Assembly: GCA_964470455.1 (NCBI GenBank)
Contig: CAYYCX010000071.1
Span: forward strand, 1-21,803
Direction: 5' to 3'
Length of the DNA stretch: 21,803 nucleotides
Source: JAWXBM01 sp964470455
GTDB taxonomy: Bacteria > Pseudomonadota > Gammaproteobacteria > Xanthomonadales > SZUA-36
The first letter of the stretch is position 1; each line of letters begins with the position of its first letter. The notes under the pieces were generated by a model. The model saw nothing but the letters and a program-made list of their open reading frames with translations. It was not told the origin of the DNA and made no database searches. This document shows, piece by piece, positions 1 to 8,647 of this stretch. Made by a program: the position numbers and the translations under genes.

Positions 1-857
<857 letters not shown>

Positions 858-914
858 GAATCGTCCCGTGGAGTTGTGGCATGAATGCATCGTTGTTAAA
901 GAATCATGGCTGAT

Positions 915-932
915 GCCCGCAACGCAGCGGGC
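915..932 (-). promoter_or_regulatory. Hairpin in the predicted glyA leader
   Basis: A perfect 6-base inverted repeat (GCCCGC / GCGGGC, 6-base loop) lies between the candidate glyA promoter and the glyA start codon, so it would be in the 5' UTR. It has no downstream U-run and is not a classical terminator. I do not recognise a known riboswitch in this leader. A role in mRNA stability or translation is only a guess. Confidence 0.3.
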
Positions 933-951
933 TCAACCAAAACAGCTCGGC

Positions 952-983
952 ATTTTAGCACTATTGCGGCTTTAACCGGTCAA
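952..983 (-). promoter_or_regulatory. Candidate glyA promoter (extended -10)
   Basis: On the minus strand the sequence TGCTAAAAT (960-952) fits an extended -10 element (TGn plus TAAAAT). A TTGACC at 983-978 resembles a -35 box, but the spacer is 20 bases, longer than the preferred 17, so recognition would rest mainly on the extended -10. The implied 5' UTR is about 90 bases. It is the best sigma-70-like match upstream of glyA. I found no clear PurR or MetR site. Confidence 0.35.
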
Positions 984-1016
984 CCGCGGTCGAGGCCTTG
1001 AAAACAGCGCATCGGC

Positions 1017-1045
1017 TGGAAAGGCGGGCATGCATGCCCCATAAT
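1017..1045 (+). promoter_or_regulatory. Candidate ettA promoter with embedded palindrome
   Basis: TGGAAA (1017-1022) and CATAAT (1040-1045) are separated by exactly 17 bases and match the sigma-70 -35 (4 of 6) and -10 (5 of 6) consensus. Fourteen of the 17 spacer bases form the perfect palindrome GGGCATGCATGCCC (1026-1039), the geometry of a repressor or MerR-type operator. The start of transcription would be near 1052, giving a leader of about 60 bases before the ettA ATG. Confidence 0.45.
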
Positions 1046-1113
1046 TGCGCCTCGAAAATTGCAGACCCGCTGCAATCCTCCACTTCACCAGCAGCAACCC
1101 CACGGATTCACCC

Positions 1114-2787
1114 ATGTCCCAGTACATTTACACCATGATTGGCGTGAGCAAGATCGTTCCGCCCAATCGCAGCATCATCAAGGACATTTCCCTGTCCTTT
1201 TTCCCCGGCGCCAAAATCGGCCTGCTGGGCCTGAACGGGTCCGGCAAATCCACGGTGTTACGCATCATGGCGGGCGTCGACCAGGAGCATGACGGTGAAG
1301 CGCGCCCGCAAACCGGTATCCGCATCGGTTACCTGCCGCAGGAGCCGGTGCTGGACGAAAGCAAAACGGTGCGGGAAGTGGTAGAAGAAGGCGTGGCCGA
1401 AACCCGCCGCCTGCTCACCCGCTTCGATGAAATCAGCATGCAGTTTGCCGAGCCCATGGATGACGATGCCATGAATGCCCTGTTGGCCGAGCAGGCTGAG
1501 TTGCAGGAAGCGATAGAAAACGCCCGTGGCTGGGAGCTGGAACACACCCTCGAAGTGGCTGCCGACGCATTGCGCCTGCCGGATTGGGATGCCTCCGTGG
1601 CTCATCTTTCCGGCGGAGAGCGTCGCCGAGTGGCTATCTGCCGGCTGCTGCTGGCTAACCCCGACATGCTGCTGCTGGACGAGCCCACCAACCACCTCGA
1701 TGCCGAGTCGGTGGCCTGGCTGGAGCGCTACCTTACGGATTTTCCCGGCACCGTCGTGGCCGTCACGCACGACCGGTATTTTCTCGACAACGCCGCCGAG
1801 TGGATTCTCGAACTCGACCGCGGCCATGGCATTCCCTGGAAGGGCAACTATTCCTCCTGGCTGGAGCAGAAAGACGCACGCCTGCAGCAGGAAGCCAGCA
1901 AGGAACAGGCCCGGCAGCGCTCCATCCAGGCCGAGCTGGAATGGGTGCGGGCCAATCCCAAGGGCCGCCAGGCCAAGAGCAAGGCGCGTTTGCAGCGGTT
2001 TGAAGAGCTCAGCCAGCAAAGCTACCAGCAACGGAATGAAACCCAGGAACTGTTCATTCCACCTGGCCCGCGGTTGGGCGGACAGGTGATCGAGCTGGAT
2101 GGGGTGAGCAAGGGATACGGTGACCGTCTGCTGATCGACAACCTCAGCTGCAAGATCCCGGCCGGCGCCATTGTGGGTGTGATCGGCGGTAATGGCGCTG
2201 GCAAGTCGACGCTTTTCCGCATGATTGCCGGCGAGGAGCAGCCCGACAAGGGCACCGTTACCGTAGGGCCCACCGTACAACTGGCCTACGTCGACCAGAG
2301 CCGCGACAGCCTGGACGGCGGTCGCAGTGTCTGGGAGGAAGTTGCCGACGGAGAGGAAATCATCACCGTGGGCAATTTCAAGCTGCAGTCCAGGGCCTAT
2401 GTCGGTCGCTTCAATTTCCGTGGCAGCGACCAGCAAAAGCGTGTGAAGGATCTCTCAGGCGGCGAGCGCAATCGAGTCCACCTGGCCAAGCTGCTGCGGG
2501 CCGGCGGTAATGTTTTACTGCTTGACGAGCCCACCAACGACCTGGATGTCGAAACCCTGCGCGCGCTGGAGGAAGCCCTGCTGGAATTCCCCGGCACCAT
2601 CATCGTGATTTCGCATGATCGCTGGTTCCTGGACCGGATTGCGACGCATATGCTGGCGTTTGAAGGCGACAGCCACGTGGAGTGGTTTGAAGGCAATTAT
2701 TCCGAATACGAAGCCGACCTCAAGCGCCGCACCGGCGCGGATGCAGCGACGCCACACCGACTGAAGTACCGCCCGCTTAAAGCATGA
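1114..2787 (+). CDS. ettA: Energy-dependent translational throttle protein EttA (ABC-F)
   Basis: EttA is a soluble ABC-F ATPase that binds the ribosomal E site and gates the first elongation steps according to ATP/ADP ratio. The 557-residue product is close to the E. coli length (555) and matches it along its length. ABC1 has Walker A GLNGSGKST, signature LSGGERRRVA and Walker B LLLDEPTNHLDAES. The arm and linker region follows, with WILELDRGHGIPWKGNYSSW and a KGRQAKSKARLQRFEEL stretch. ABC2 has GGNGAGKST, LSGGERNRVH and LLLDEPTNDLDVET. The start is the ATG at 1114 (MSQYIYTM), equivalent to E. coli MAQFVYTM; an in-frame TTG at 1045 would add 23 unrelated residues. No obvious Shine-Dalgarno precedes 1114. 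It converges with the SDR gene after a 60-base gap that holds no strong terminator. Confidence 0.96.
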   Translation: MSQYIYTMIGVSKIVPPNRSIIKDISLSFFPGAKIGLLGLNGSGKSTVLRIMAGVDQEHDGEARPQTGIRIGYLPQEPVLDESKTVREVVEEGVAETRRLLTRFDEISMQFAEPMDDDAMNALLAEQAELQEAIENARGWELEHTLEVAADALRLPDWDASVAHLSGGERRRVAICRLLLANPDMLLLDEPTNHLDAESVAWLERYLTDFPGTVVAVTHDRYFLDNAAEWILELDRGHGIPWKGNYSSWLEQKDARLQQEASKEQARQRSIQAELEWVRANPKGRQAKSKARLQRFEELSQQSYQQRNETQELFIPPGPRLGGQVIELDGVSKGYGDRLLIDNLSCKIPAGAIVGVIGGNGAGKSTLFRMIAGEEQPDKGTVTVGPTVQLAYVDQSRDSLDGGRSVWEEVADGEEIITVGNFKLQSRAYVGRFNFRGSDQQKRVKDLSGGERNRVHLAKLLRAGGNVLLLDEPTNDLDVETLRALEEALLEFPGTIIVISHDRWFLDRIATHMLAFEGDSHVEWFEGNYSEYEADLKRRTGADAATPHRLKYRPLKA

Positions 2788-2847
2788 TCCCGGGACCTGA
2801 TACCGAGGCCTGATTCGGAAGCAGTGGCCTGCAGTCCAGGTCAGGCG

Positions 2848-3804
2848 TCAGGTGATCCCGAGCCAGTGCGGCGCATGGTCTGAAATCACCGCCGGCAACC
2901 TGAAGTCTGCAGGGCCGGGGGCAAAGCTGCGTGGTTGAAACCCGAAAACCTGCCTGGCCTCAGAGTCATCAAAAACCAGGTCGACATTCTGGCGCCCGGC
3001 CATGGCGGCATTCAGGCCTCCAAGACCAGGCAGTTTGCCCGCAACCGGCAGGACAAAACCCAGGAGGGCAGGCGGCAGGCTGACCAGGCGCTCTGGTTTT
3101 CCCAACGCCCTGAAAACACTCGCCGCCATTTCGCGATAACTGATGGTGCTGCCACCTGCCACATTGAAGGCGCGCTGGTCTTTGAATTCCGACTGGATGG
3201 CACGCGCCATCAAGCCCGCAAGATCCGCCACATGGATCGGCTGGCGCAGTCCCGCGGCGCGCCCGGCCACGGGCAGGAAACCGAACTTTCGAATGAAGGC
3301 TGCCATGCGGCTGATGTTCTCATCCATGCCGCAACCATAAATCAGGGTAGGCCTGAAAATACGAAGGCCGATTCCGCGCTCAGCGCAAAGTTCAGTCAGA
3401 TGGTTCTCCGCCTGCAGGATGATGGCAATCTGCTGTCGTTCAGTTTCGCTGGAGGAATCCGCCTTGGTGAAGATGCTGGTTGTCGAAAGGCATACGATCT
3501 GCTTGATACCCTTGCAGCGCTCCAGCCAGTCAAGCGCGAACGTAATGGGCCCAGCGGACACCAGGATATCCGGGGTCGGCAAGTTTGCAGGGCTGTCCTG
3601 CCGCAGCCTTTCCAACCACTGCCGTAACGGTCCGGGCGCGAACCAATGGACTCCTCCAGGTTCAGCCCGGAGCGGCGTTTCATTCGCCGGAACCCGCCTG
3701 CTCAGGGCCAAGGTGCAAAAGCCGGCTACCTGCAGTTCGGGCAACAGGTGCAAACCGACCTGGGACGTAGCCCCGGTCAGCAGGGCGGTCGGCACTTCAT
3801 TCAT
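2848..3804 (-). CDS. Atypical extended SDR, NAD-dependent epimerase/dehydratase-like
   Basis: The product is a 318-residue Rossmann protein of the SDR superfamily, probably acting on a nucleotide sugar or lipid-linked sugar in the polysaccharide pathway. The N terminus has the nucleotide-binding pattern TGATSQVG (10-17), followed by IKQIVCLSTTS (100-110), FRPTLIYG (150-157) and QPIHVADLAGLMARAI (188-203), all typical of the epimerase family. The usual YxxxK catalytic pair is not visible: where it should lie, upstream of AENHL, the residues are Gln125 and Ile129. The start is the ATG at 3804, which overlaps the stop of the upstream glycosyltransferase as ATGA; an upstream extension to 4008 would run antiphase through that gene and is unlikely. 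It is the last gene of the cluster. Substrate unknown. Confidence 0.8.
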   Translation of the reverse strand: MNEVPTALLTGATSQVGLHLLPELQVAGFCTLALSRRVPANETPLRAEPGGVHWFAPGPLRQWLERLRQDSPANLPTPDILVSAGPITFALDWLERCKGIKQIVCLSTTSIFTKADSSSETERQQIAIILQAENHLTELCAERGIGLRIFRPTLIYGCGMDENISRMAAFIRKFGFLPVAGRAAGLRQPIHVADLAGLMARAIQSEFKDQRAFNVAGGSTISYREMAASVFRALGKPERLVSLPPALLGFVLPVAGKLPGLGGLNAAMAGRQNVDLVFDDSEARQVFGFQPRSFAPGPADFRLPAVISDHAPHWLGIT

Positions 3805-4682
3805 GCCCGCAGCTGGCGCAACAGCGCGAAAGGCAGGCCCAGCAGGTAATGCAGCCAGTTGGCGGCACTCACAGCCAGCCGGATAAAGTACCCACCGTGA
3901 TCGAATACATGCTTGCGGAAGTATCGCTGCAGTCCAAGATGCTTCTGGCGATAGACCCACAAAGGCCGGCTGGCGCTGGACACCCCCGCGTGATGGACCG
4001 CTTTGCAATCGGGCACCAGCAAGCAGTGAAAACCCGACTTCCTGATCCGCGCCATCAGGTCCAGGTCCTCGAAATGCATGGCGAACTGTTCGTCAAAACC
4101 GCCCAGGGTACGGAACACTTCAGACTTCACCAGCATGCAGGCGCCGGAAACCGCCTCGGCCGGGGCGGTTTTCCCGGGATAGTCCGCAGGACGGATTTCC
4201 ACTCCAGCCAGCACCGGGAACCAGCAGGACAGGCGACACAACCCGGTCCCGGTTGTGAATGCCCGCCACGCGGTCGGCAGGTGGCGAAGGTTGCCGCGCA
4301 GCGGAACGCCTTGCGCATTGACCACTACCGGAGCCGCCAGCGCTGCCCGGCTGTCCTGCTCCAGCGACTGGCGCAATTGCAGCAGCGTGTCCGGAAACAA
4401 TTCACAGTCGGGATTGAGTATCAGCAGGTAGGGCTCCGTGGCTGCGTGGGCGCAGGCGTTCACCGCCTTGCCAAAGCCCAGGTTCAGCGGGTTTTCGGTA
4501 ATCCGGAGTCGCGGCGACGAACCGAACCGGCTGCGCAAGCGCTCAATGCTCTGGTCTTGGGAGTCGTTGTCAGCTACGTGGGCAACCAGGGGCTCCCGAG
4601 TGCCAAGCACCGACGCCACGCAGGCCAGCAAGGCGTCACCGGCGTTATAGTTGACGATGATGACGCGCGTGTCGTTAGCCAA
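3801..4682 (-). CDS. Family 2 glycosyltransferase (WbbL-like)
   Basis: This 293-residue GT-A enzyme (COG1216 type) transfers a sugar from a nucleotide sugar to a growing glycan at the cytoplasmic face of the membrane. It shows VIIVNYNAG near the start, the NLGFGKAVNACA loop, a metal-binding segment ILNPDCEL in place of the classic DxD, the acceptor-side motif MHFEDLDLMARIRKSG and a conserved HHAG. A hydrophobic stretch near the C terminus (YFIRLAVSAANWLHYLLGLPF) may attach it to the membrane. The predicted start is a TTG with no ATG nearby and only a weak upstream GGA, so the N terminus is somewhat uncertain. It lies 25 bases after the methyltransferase and overlaps the SDR start by 4 bases. 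Rhamnosyltransferases share this pattern, but the sugar cannot be assigned. Confidence 0.88.
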   Translation of the reverse strand: MANDTRVIIVNYNAGDALLACVASVLGTREPLVAHVADNDSQDQSIERLRSRFGSSPRLRITENPLNLGFGKAVNACAHAATEPYLLILNPDCELFPDTLLQLRQSLEQDSRAALAAPVVVNAQGVPLRGNLRHLPTAWRAFTTGTGLCRLSCWFPVLAGVEIRPADYPGKTAPAEAVSGACMLVKSEVFRTLGGFDEQFAMHFEDLDLMARIRKSGFHCLLVPDCKAVHHAGVSSASRPLWVYRQKHLGLQRYFRKHVFDHGGYFIRLAVSAANWLHYLLGLPFALLRQLRA

Positions 4683-4707
4683 GGTCTAATCCGGATCCTA
4701 AAGCGAC

Positions 4708-5775
4708 TTATTTGCCCAGCAGGCGCGAGAGCCAGGACCTGGGTGGCGATGCAACCTGGGCCGATGCCCGGGATTCAGGTTGAGCTCTGGGCCCTGGTTT
4801 GCAACCGGACTCTCCCGGCGCTCCCACTGTGCTCGCCTGTGCCCCGCCTCTCACCCGTTCAAGTTCGGCCTGCAGGCTCGCCAGCCGGCGTTCCAGGTCC
4901 CGCAATACTTCACCTGCCGCCAGGTTATGGCGGATCTCATGGTTGTAGTGCCGGTACACCGATTCCTGTTCGTCATCGAACAGGTACAAGGCCTGGTCAG
5001 CCATCGGCAGGTCATCAGCGGAACCGGCGCACAAGGCCAGCAGATAGACCGGATCCGCTGCGGGTTGCTGAAGCCTGGCTACCGACTGCCCGCTTTCCTG
5101 CTGCAGCCAGAATTCATTCCGGTTGCCGGGCTGTAAAGGCCAGATCATGGAATGAAAACCCAGTTTCTGCCCCAGCCACCGCACCGCCGAAAAATGCCCG
5201 GACAGCAGCTGTTCAAACTCGGGTTGGTAGAGCTCTTTAACGTGAAACGGGTTTTCGTTCCCCAACCTGTCGGTGTAAACCGCTTTATCCGGGGATGAGA
5301 TCACCAGGAAACCTTTCGGTTTGAGTACCCTGCTGAATTCCTCCAGTAGTGCCTCATGGTCATGCAAGTGTTCCAGGGTTTCGAAACTGATGACGCAGTC
5401 GAAACTCTGGTCTTCGAAAGGCAGGTCGGTGCAATCAGCCTGGAGGAATGACAGGTTGGCTGCGGTGTAGGCGTTGCGGGCATGGGAGACTGCGTCGGCG
5501 GAAATGTCGACTCCCGTAACGTCAGCGGCCCGGGCAGCGAGCAAATGGGAGCCATAACCCTCGCCACAAGCTGCATCCAGTACTTTCAGTCCACCGGTCC
5601 ACTCAGCCGCCAGTGCGTAGCGGTGATAATGCTCATAGCGGATTTCACGGGTGCAATCCGGTGTAAATCTTTCGCCTGTGAATTCCAGCTTGATTGGCAC
5701 AATAGAAAACCCGTCAAAAAGTTGCTGCTTTCCATGTTTCAGCAATGAATCGGTCAAGACTTTGCTGACGATCAA
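4708..5775 (-). CDS. SAM-dependent methyltransferase with C-terminal coiled coil
   Basis: This is a class I methyltransferase of up to 355 residues. LEFTGERFTP (30-39) opens the domain, followed by motif I VLDAACGEGYG (65-75), the acidic GVD (88-90), and FDCVISFETLEHLHD (125-139), all typical of the methyltransferase 11 fold. After about residue 240 the protein leaves the catalytic fold: a heptad-rich helix (about 285-310, LRDLERRLASLQAELERV) is followed by a Gly/Pro/Ala-rich linker and a short amphipathic end, SWLSRLLGK. Flanked by two glycosyltransferases and downstream of wzm/wzt, it may methylate a glycan. The listed start is a TTG; GTG at 5700 (residue 26) is a plausible alternative, and neither has a convincing Shine-Dalgarno. 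The methyltransferase call is firm, the acceptor is inferred. Confidence 0.85.
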   Translation of the reverse strand: MIVSKVLTDSLLKHGKQQLFDGFSIVPIKLEFTGERFTPDCTREIRYEHYHRYALAAEWTGGLKVLDAACGEGYGSHLLAARAADVTGVDISADAVSHARNAYTAANLSFLQADCTDLPFEDQSFDCVISFETLEHLHDHEALLEEFSRVLKPKGFLVISSPDKAVYTDRLGNENPFHVKELYQPEFEQLLSGHFSAVRWLGQKLGFHSMIWPLQPGNRNEFWLQQESGQSVARLQQPAADPVYLLALCAGSADDLPMADQALYLFDDEQESVYRHYNHEIRHNLAAGEVLRDLERRLASLQAELERVRGGAQASTVGAPGESGCKPGPRAQPESRASAQVASPPRSWLSRLLGK

Positions 5776-5790
5776 AAAGCATTGATGATT

Positions 5791-6654
5791 CTAGCCCAAA
5801 GCAATACCCGCTTCGTAAATCGCTTCGAGCAGTTCCTCCCTTCTTCCGGACAACGGATCCGTGGCAATGAACTGCTCAACGATTGCCAAGTACCCCGGGT
5901 GGCGTGACAACAAACGCTGCATGGATGCCTCGTTCGGAGCCAGGCCGCGCGGCAGGAACGAACTTCCGCCCACATGCGCCACGTACACATCATCACACAG
6001 CACGTTTTTCAGCCCGGCGGCTATCGCCCGCTGCGAAAAGTCATTTTCCTCGCCATATCCGAGGCCGAACAAATCTTCATCAAACACGCCCAGCGAATCT
6101 ATCGCAGCACGGGAAATGGCCATGCAGAAACCCACTGCCGTGGGAAGCTCCGGATACATGGCCATCCCGGTCCGGCCAATGACAGCGGCAACCGCCTCCA
6201 CGGCCTCCGGCACCGGGTTACGGGCGCAAAACCTGGGCAGGGAAACAATTTCACCGTTATTGGTCCAGGGTGTGGCCGTGGCAATGTTGCTGCCCGAATC
6301 CAGGCATCGTTGCAAGCCCTCCAACCATCCCGTGGTAACAATGGTATCCGAGTTGAGCAGCACAACATCGCCCGTGGTCATCTGCATGCCCCGGTTCACG
6401 GTCGCAACAAAGCCCAGGTTTTTGGCCTGTAGCTCCATGCGCCACGCGGGGCCGGACTTACCGAGGAATTCCCGCAGCAGGGGTTGTATCGAAGGATCAT
6501 CGGAGGCGTCGTCCAGGATCAGGACCTGGGCATCGGGGGGAACCGTCAGGCGGACGGACTCCAGGCAATCTTCAAGCTCCCGGATGGCGTTATGCACGGG
6601 AATAATGACCGTCGGCAATGAACGGGCGGAACTAGCCATTGTTTTCCAACCCAT
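5791..6654 (-). CDS. Family 2 glycosyltransferase
   Basis: This 287-residue GT-A fold enzyme extends or modifies a cell-surface glycan from a nucleotide-sugar donor in the cytoplasm. Visible motifs are TVIIPVHNA, LILDDASDD (donor-binding acidic residues), NLGFVATVNRGM, VLLNSDT (metal-binding position), GYGEENDFSQRAIAAG (acceptor and base region) and AHVGGSSF. This is the layout of COG1216 rhamnosyl- or galactofuranosyl-type transferases, but the sugar is not deducible. It overlaps the 3' end of wzt. The ATG at 6654 gives a 23-base overlap. ATG 6639 (MASSARS) would reduce this to 8 bases and is equally likely. The methyltransferase follows 15 bases downstream. Confidence 0.88.
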   Translation of the reverse strand: MGWKTMASSARSLPTVIIPVHNAIRELEDCLESVRLTVPPDAQVLILDDASDDPSIQPLLREFLGKSGPAWRMELQAKNLGFVATVNRGMQMTTGDVVLLNSDTIVTTGWLEGLQRCLDSGSNIATATPWTNNGEIVSLPRFCARNPVPEAVEAVAAVIGRTGMAMYPELPTAVGFCMAISRAAIDSLGVFDEDLFGLGYGEENDFSQRAIAAGLKNVLCDDVYVAHVGGSSFLPRGLAPNEASMQRLLSRHPGYLAIVEQFIATDPLSGRREELLEAIYEAGIALG

Positions 6655-7861
6655 CCGGAATATTTGCCACCGCCATTTGTCCCAGCCACTCGTGCTTCAA
6701 TCGAACAAAGCCCAATTCACGGCTGTTGCCCGTGACGCGAAAGCGCTTTTCACTGGTATCGCAAACCCGCAATCCCTCCGGGTCCATGGCATGGCCGCGA
6801 ATGCTGTAGCTGCCGGGCAACAATGGCAGTTCGCTGAACCTCAGCCGGTAGCGATATCGGTTGTCATCCAGCTTCTCGGCGGGAATGTGGTCGAAATCCG
6901 AAGACACGCCATAAATCGCCGTTCCATCCGCCCGCACGATGCCGAACAGGGCAACGGGTGGCCGGCCATCCGGCGAGATCAGGGTAAGGCTGGTTTCCAG
7001 AGTGGCGCCCTGCTGCAGGTCCAGCTCCTGCGGCTCCACCGTTCCATTGAGTTCGAAATTTTCAATCCGGTAGATTCCACTGTTGCCTGACAATTCATCC
7101 CGCTGTTGTCTTTCCCGCTCACTTCGCGCCTCATGCCAGGCAAGATAGGATTGCGTGACATCAAATACATCACCCTGCATCCGCGTCCTGCCATCATGCA
7201 GCCACAAGGCTCGCTGGCACAGTTTCTGCACCAGGAACATGCTGTGGGAAACCAGCAACAGGCTGTTCCCCCGGTCAAGGAAAGATTCTATCCACTGGAT
7301 GCACTTTTTCTGGAAAGACTCATCGCCGACCGCCAGCACCTCATCGGTAATCAGCAACTCGGGATCCGAAGCCGCCACCACCGCGAAACCCAAACGTACA
7401 ACCATGCCGGATGAGTAATGCTTGACGGGTTCATGCACGTACTCACCGATGTCCGCGAATGCCAGGATTTGGTCCATGCGCTGGTCGAGTTGCGCTGGAG
7501 TGAGTCCGAGCAGGGCTGCTTTCATGCGTACGTTGTCCATTCCGGAAAAGTCCGGCTGGAACCCGGCGCCCAGTTCCAGCAACGCCGCTACCCTCGGCCG
7601 AACCACCACCGAACCGCTGCTGGGGCTGATTACACCGGTCAGTACTTTCAACAGGGTGGACTTGCCGGCGCCATTTTCACCGATAATGCCGTAAGACTCC
7701 CCGGGCAATACTTCAAAACTGACGTCCTTCAGCACCTGGGCCCCCTGCGAAGGCTCCTTGCCACGCAGCAGCGCGGAAAATGCCCGCAACCTCTCCCAGG
7801 GATGATGAACCCGCGGATAAAACTTGCTGACGTTTGAAACCTGGACCAGCGGCTGCGTCAC
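6632..7861 (-). CDS. wzt: Polysaccharide ABC transporter ATPase with C-terminal glycan-binding domain (Wzt)
   Basis: This is the 409-residue nucleotide-binding subunit of an O-antigen-type ABC exporter, which works with Wzm to move an undecaprenyl-linked glycan across the inner membrane. The N-terminal domain has Walker A GENGAGKST (61-69), ELGAGFQPDFSG (Q-loop region), the signature YSSGM (149-153), Walker B LLITDEVLAVGD (169-180) and H-loop His206. Residues from about 262 form a beta-rich C-terminal domain of the Wzt type, which in characterised systems recognises the modified non-reducing end of the polymer before export. The start is a GTG overlapping the wzm stop as GTGA. Having this domain implies a specific chain-end mark, which makes the downstream methyltransferase relevant. 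Confidence 0.93.
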   Translation of the reverse strand: MTQPLVQVSNVSKFYPRVHHPWERLRAFSALLRGKEPSQGAQVLKDVSFEVLPGESYGIIGENGAGKSTLLKVLTGVISPSSGSVVVRPRVAALLELGAGFQPDFSGMDNVRMKAALLGLTPAQLDQRMDQILAFADIGEYVHEPVKHYSSGMVVRLGFAVVAASDPELLITDEVLAVGDESFQKKCIQWIESFLDRGNSLLLVSHSMFLVQKLCQRALWLHDGRTRMQGDVFDVTQSYLAWHEARSERERQQRDELSGNSGIYRIENFELNGTVEPQELDLQQGATLETSLTLISPDGRPPVALFGIVRADGTAIYGVSSDFDHIPAEKLDDNRYRYRLRFSELPLLPGSYSIRGHAMDPEGLRVCDTSEKRFRVTGNSRELGFVRLKHEWLGQMAVANIPDGLENNG

Positions 7862-8634
7862 AGGAAGTCCTCAAAGTGACCGCGCAAGCGCCTGAACAGC
7901 AACAGCCCTGATACCAGGACCAGAGCGCTCAGCACCGGAACCACCAGATCGGCCAGGCCCACGGATGAACTCCCGGTAAGCAGTGCGCCCCGCAGTCGCG
8001 AAATGAACCACGCAACCGGATTCCAGCTGAAGATGAATGCCACTTTTTCCGGCAGCATGGAAGTGCTGTAGAGAATGGGTGTGGTGAAAAACCAGAAAGT
8101 CATCAGCGGCGGGAGTATCTGGGCAAGGTCGCGAATGAATACCTGCAGGGCGCTGGCAAACAAGGCCAGTCCAGCCGCAAAAATTGCCAACAACAGCAAC
8201 AGTGGTATTACCAGCAAGAGGCCCACCCAGTTCAGTTCCGTACCGGTCAGCGACAGCACCAACAAAACTACAAGATATCCCACCATGTGCATGGAAAATG
8301 TGGCCGCAACCACTGACAGCGGCAACATCTCGGTGGGAAAGGCAACCTTGCCGATCAACGCAGCATTGGAAGTGATGGCGGAACTGGCCTTGAGAATGGA
8401 CTCAGAAAACGCGGTCCACGGCCAGAAAGCCACCGCCAGGTAACCGATAAAACCGATATCCGCGGCATCCGGCACTCTCGCCTGGAAAATAGTTGAAAAC
8501 ACAAAAGCGTAGACAGCCAGCATCAGCAGGGGCTGCAGAATCAGCCATGCAAAGCCGGTCACGTTTTCCAGGTATTCAGTGCGAATACTGCGTGATACCA
8601 GTTGCAGGAATATGACCGAATTGAATTGATTCAC
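7858..8634 (-). CDS. wzm: Polysaccharide ABC transporter permease (Wzm)
   Basis: This 258-residue integral membrane subunit of the ABC-2 polysaccharide exporter family pairs with Wzt. Family features are the N-terminal amphipathic stretch VSRSIRTEYLENVTGFAW, LQPLLMLAVYAFVFSTIF, AFWPWTAFSESILKASSAI, and PPLMTFWFFTTPILYSTSM before the final helices. About six hydrophobic segments are visible, as expected. The start is a GTG at 8634 with no Shine-Dalgarno; the family N terminus aligns near here and no later start keeps the first conserved segment. A good -10 hexamer lies only 7 bases upstream, so the message may be nearly leaderless. It is the first gene of the polysaccharide cluster and overlaps wzt by 4 bases. 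Confidence 0.92.
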   Translation of the reverse strand: MNQFNSVIFLQLVSRSIRTEYLENVTGFAWLILQPLLMLAVYAFVFSTIFQARVPDAADIGFIGYLAVAFWPWTAFSESILKASSAITSNAALIGKVAFPTEMLPLSVVAATFSMHMVGYLVVLLVLSLTGTELNWVGLLLVIPLLLLLAIFAAGLALFASALQVFIRDLAQILPPLMTFWFFTTPILYSTSMLPEKVAFIFSWNPVAWFISRLRGALLTGSSSVGLADLVVPVLSALVLVSGLLLFRRLRGHFEDFL

Positions 8635-8641
8635 ACGGCGT

Positions 8642-8647
8642 ATTGTA
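8642..8647 (-). promoter_or_regulatory. Candidate -10 element for the polysaccharide cluster
   Basis: TACAAT on the minus strand (8647-8642) matches five of six -10 consensus bases. The nearest -35-like TTGATC is 21 bases upstream, which is too far for good spacing. If used, transcription would begin about one base before the wzm GTG. It could also be a chance match. Confidence 0.3.

Noticed and set aside
1258..2436. 392-codon open frame on the minus strand
   Set aside because: Entirely antisense to ettA and explained by the codon bias of that gene.
2788..2847. Terminator between the convergent ettA and SDR genes
   Set aside because: Only short imperfect stems (4-5 pairs) without a T-run are visible, so no terminator is claimed.
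3805..4008. N-terminal extension of the SDR
   Set aside because: It would overlap the glycosyltransferase by about 200 bases and adds residues unlike any Rossmann N terminus; the ATGA overlap start is better.
3849..5240. 463-codon open frame on the plus strand
   Set aside because: Antisense to a glycosyltransferase and a methyltransferase; Arg/Pro/Gln-rich shadow composition and no motif.
5861..7090. 409-codon open frame on the plus strand
   Set aside because: Antisense across the junction of glycosyltransferase and wzt; not compatible with two well-supported genes.
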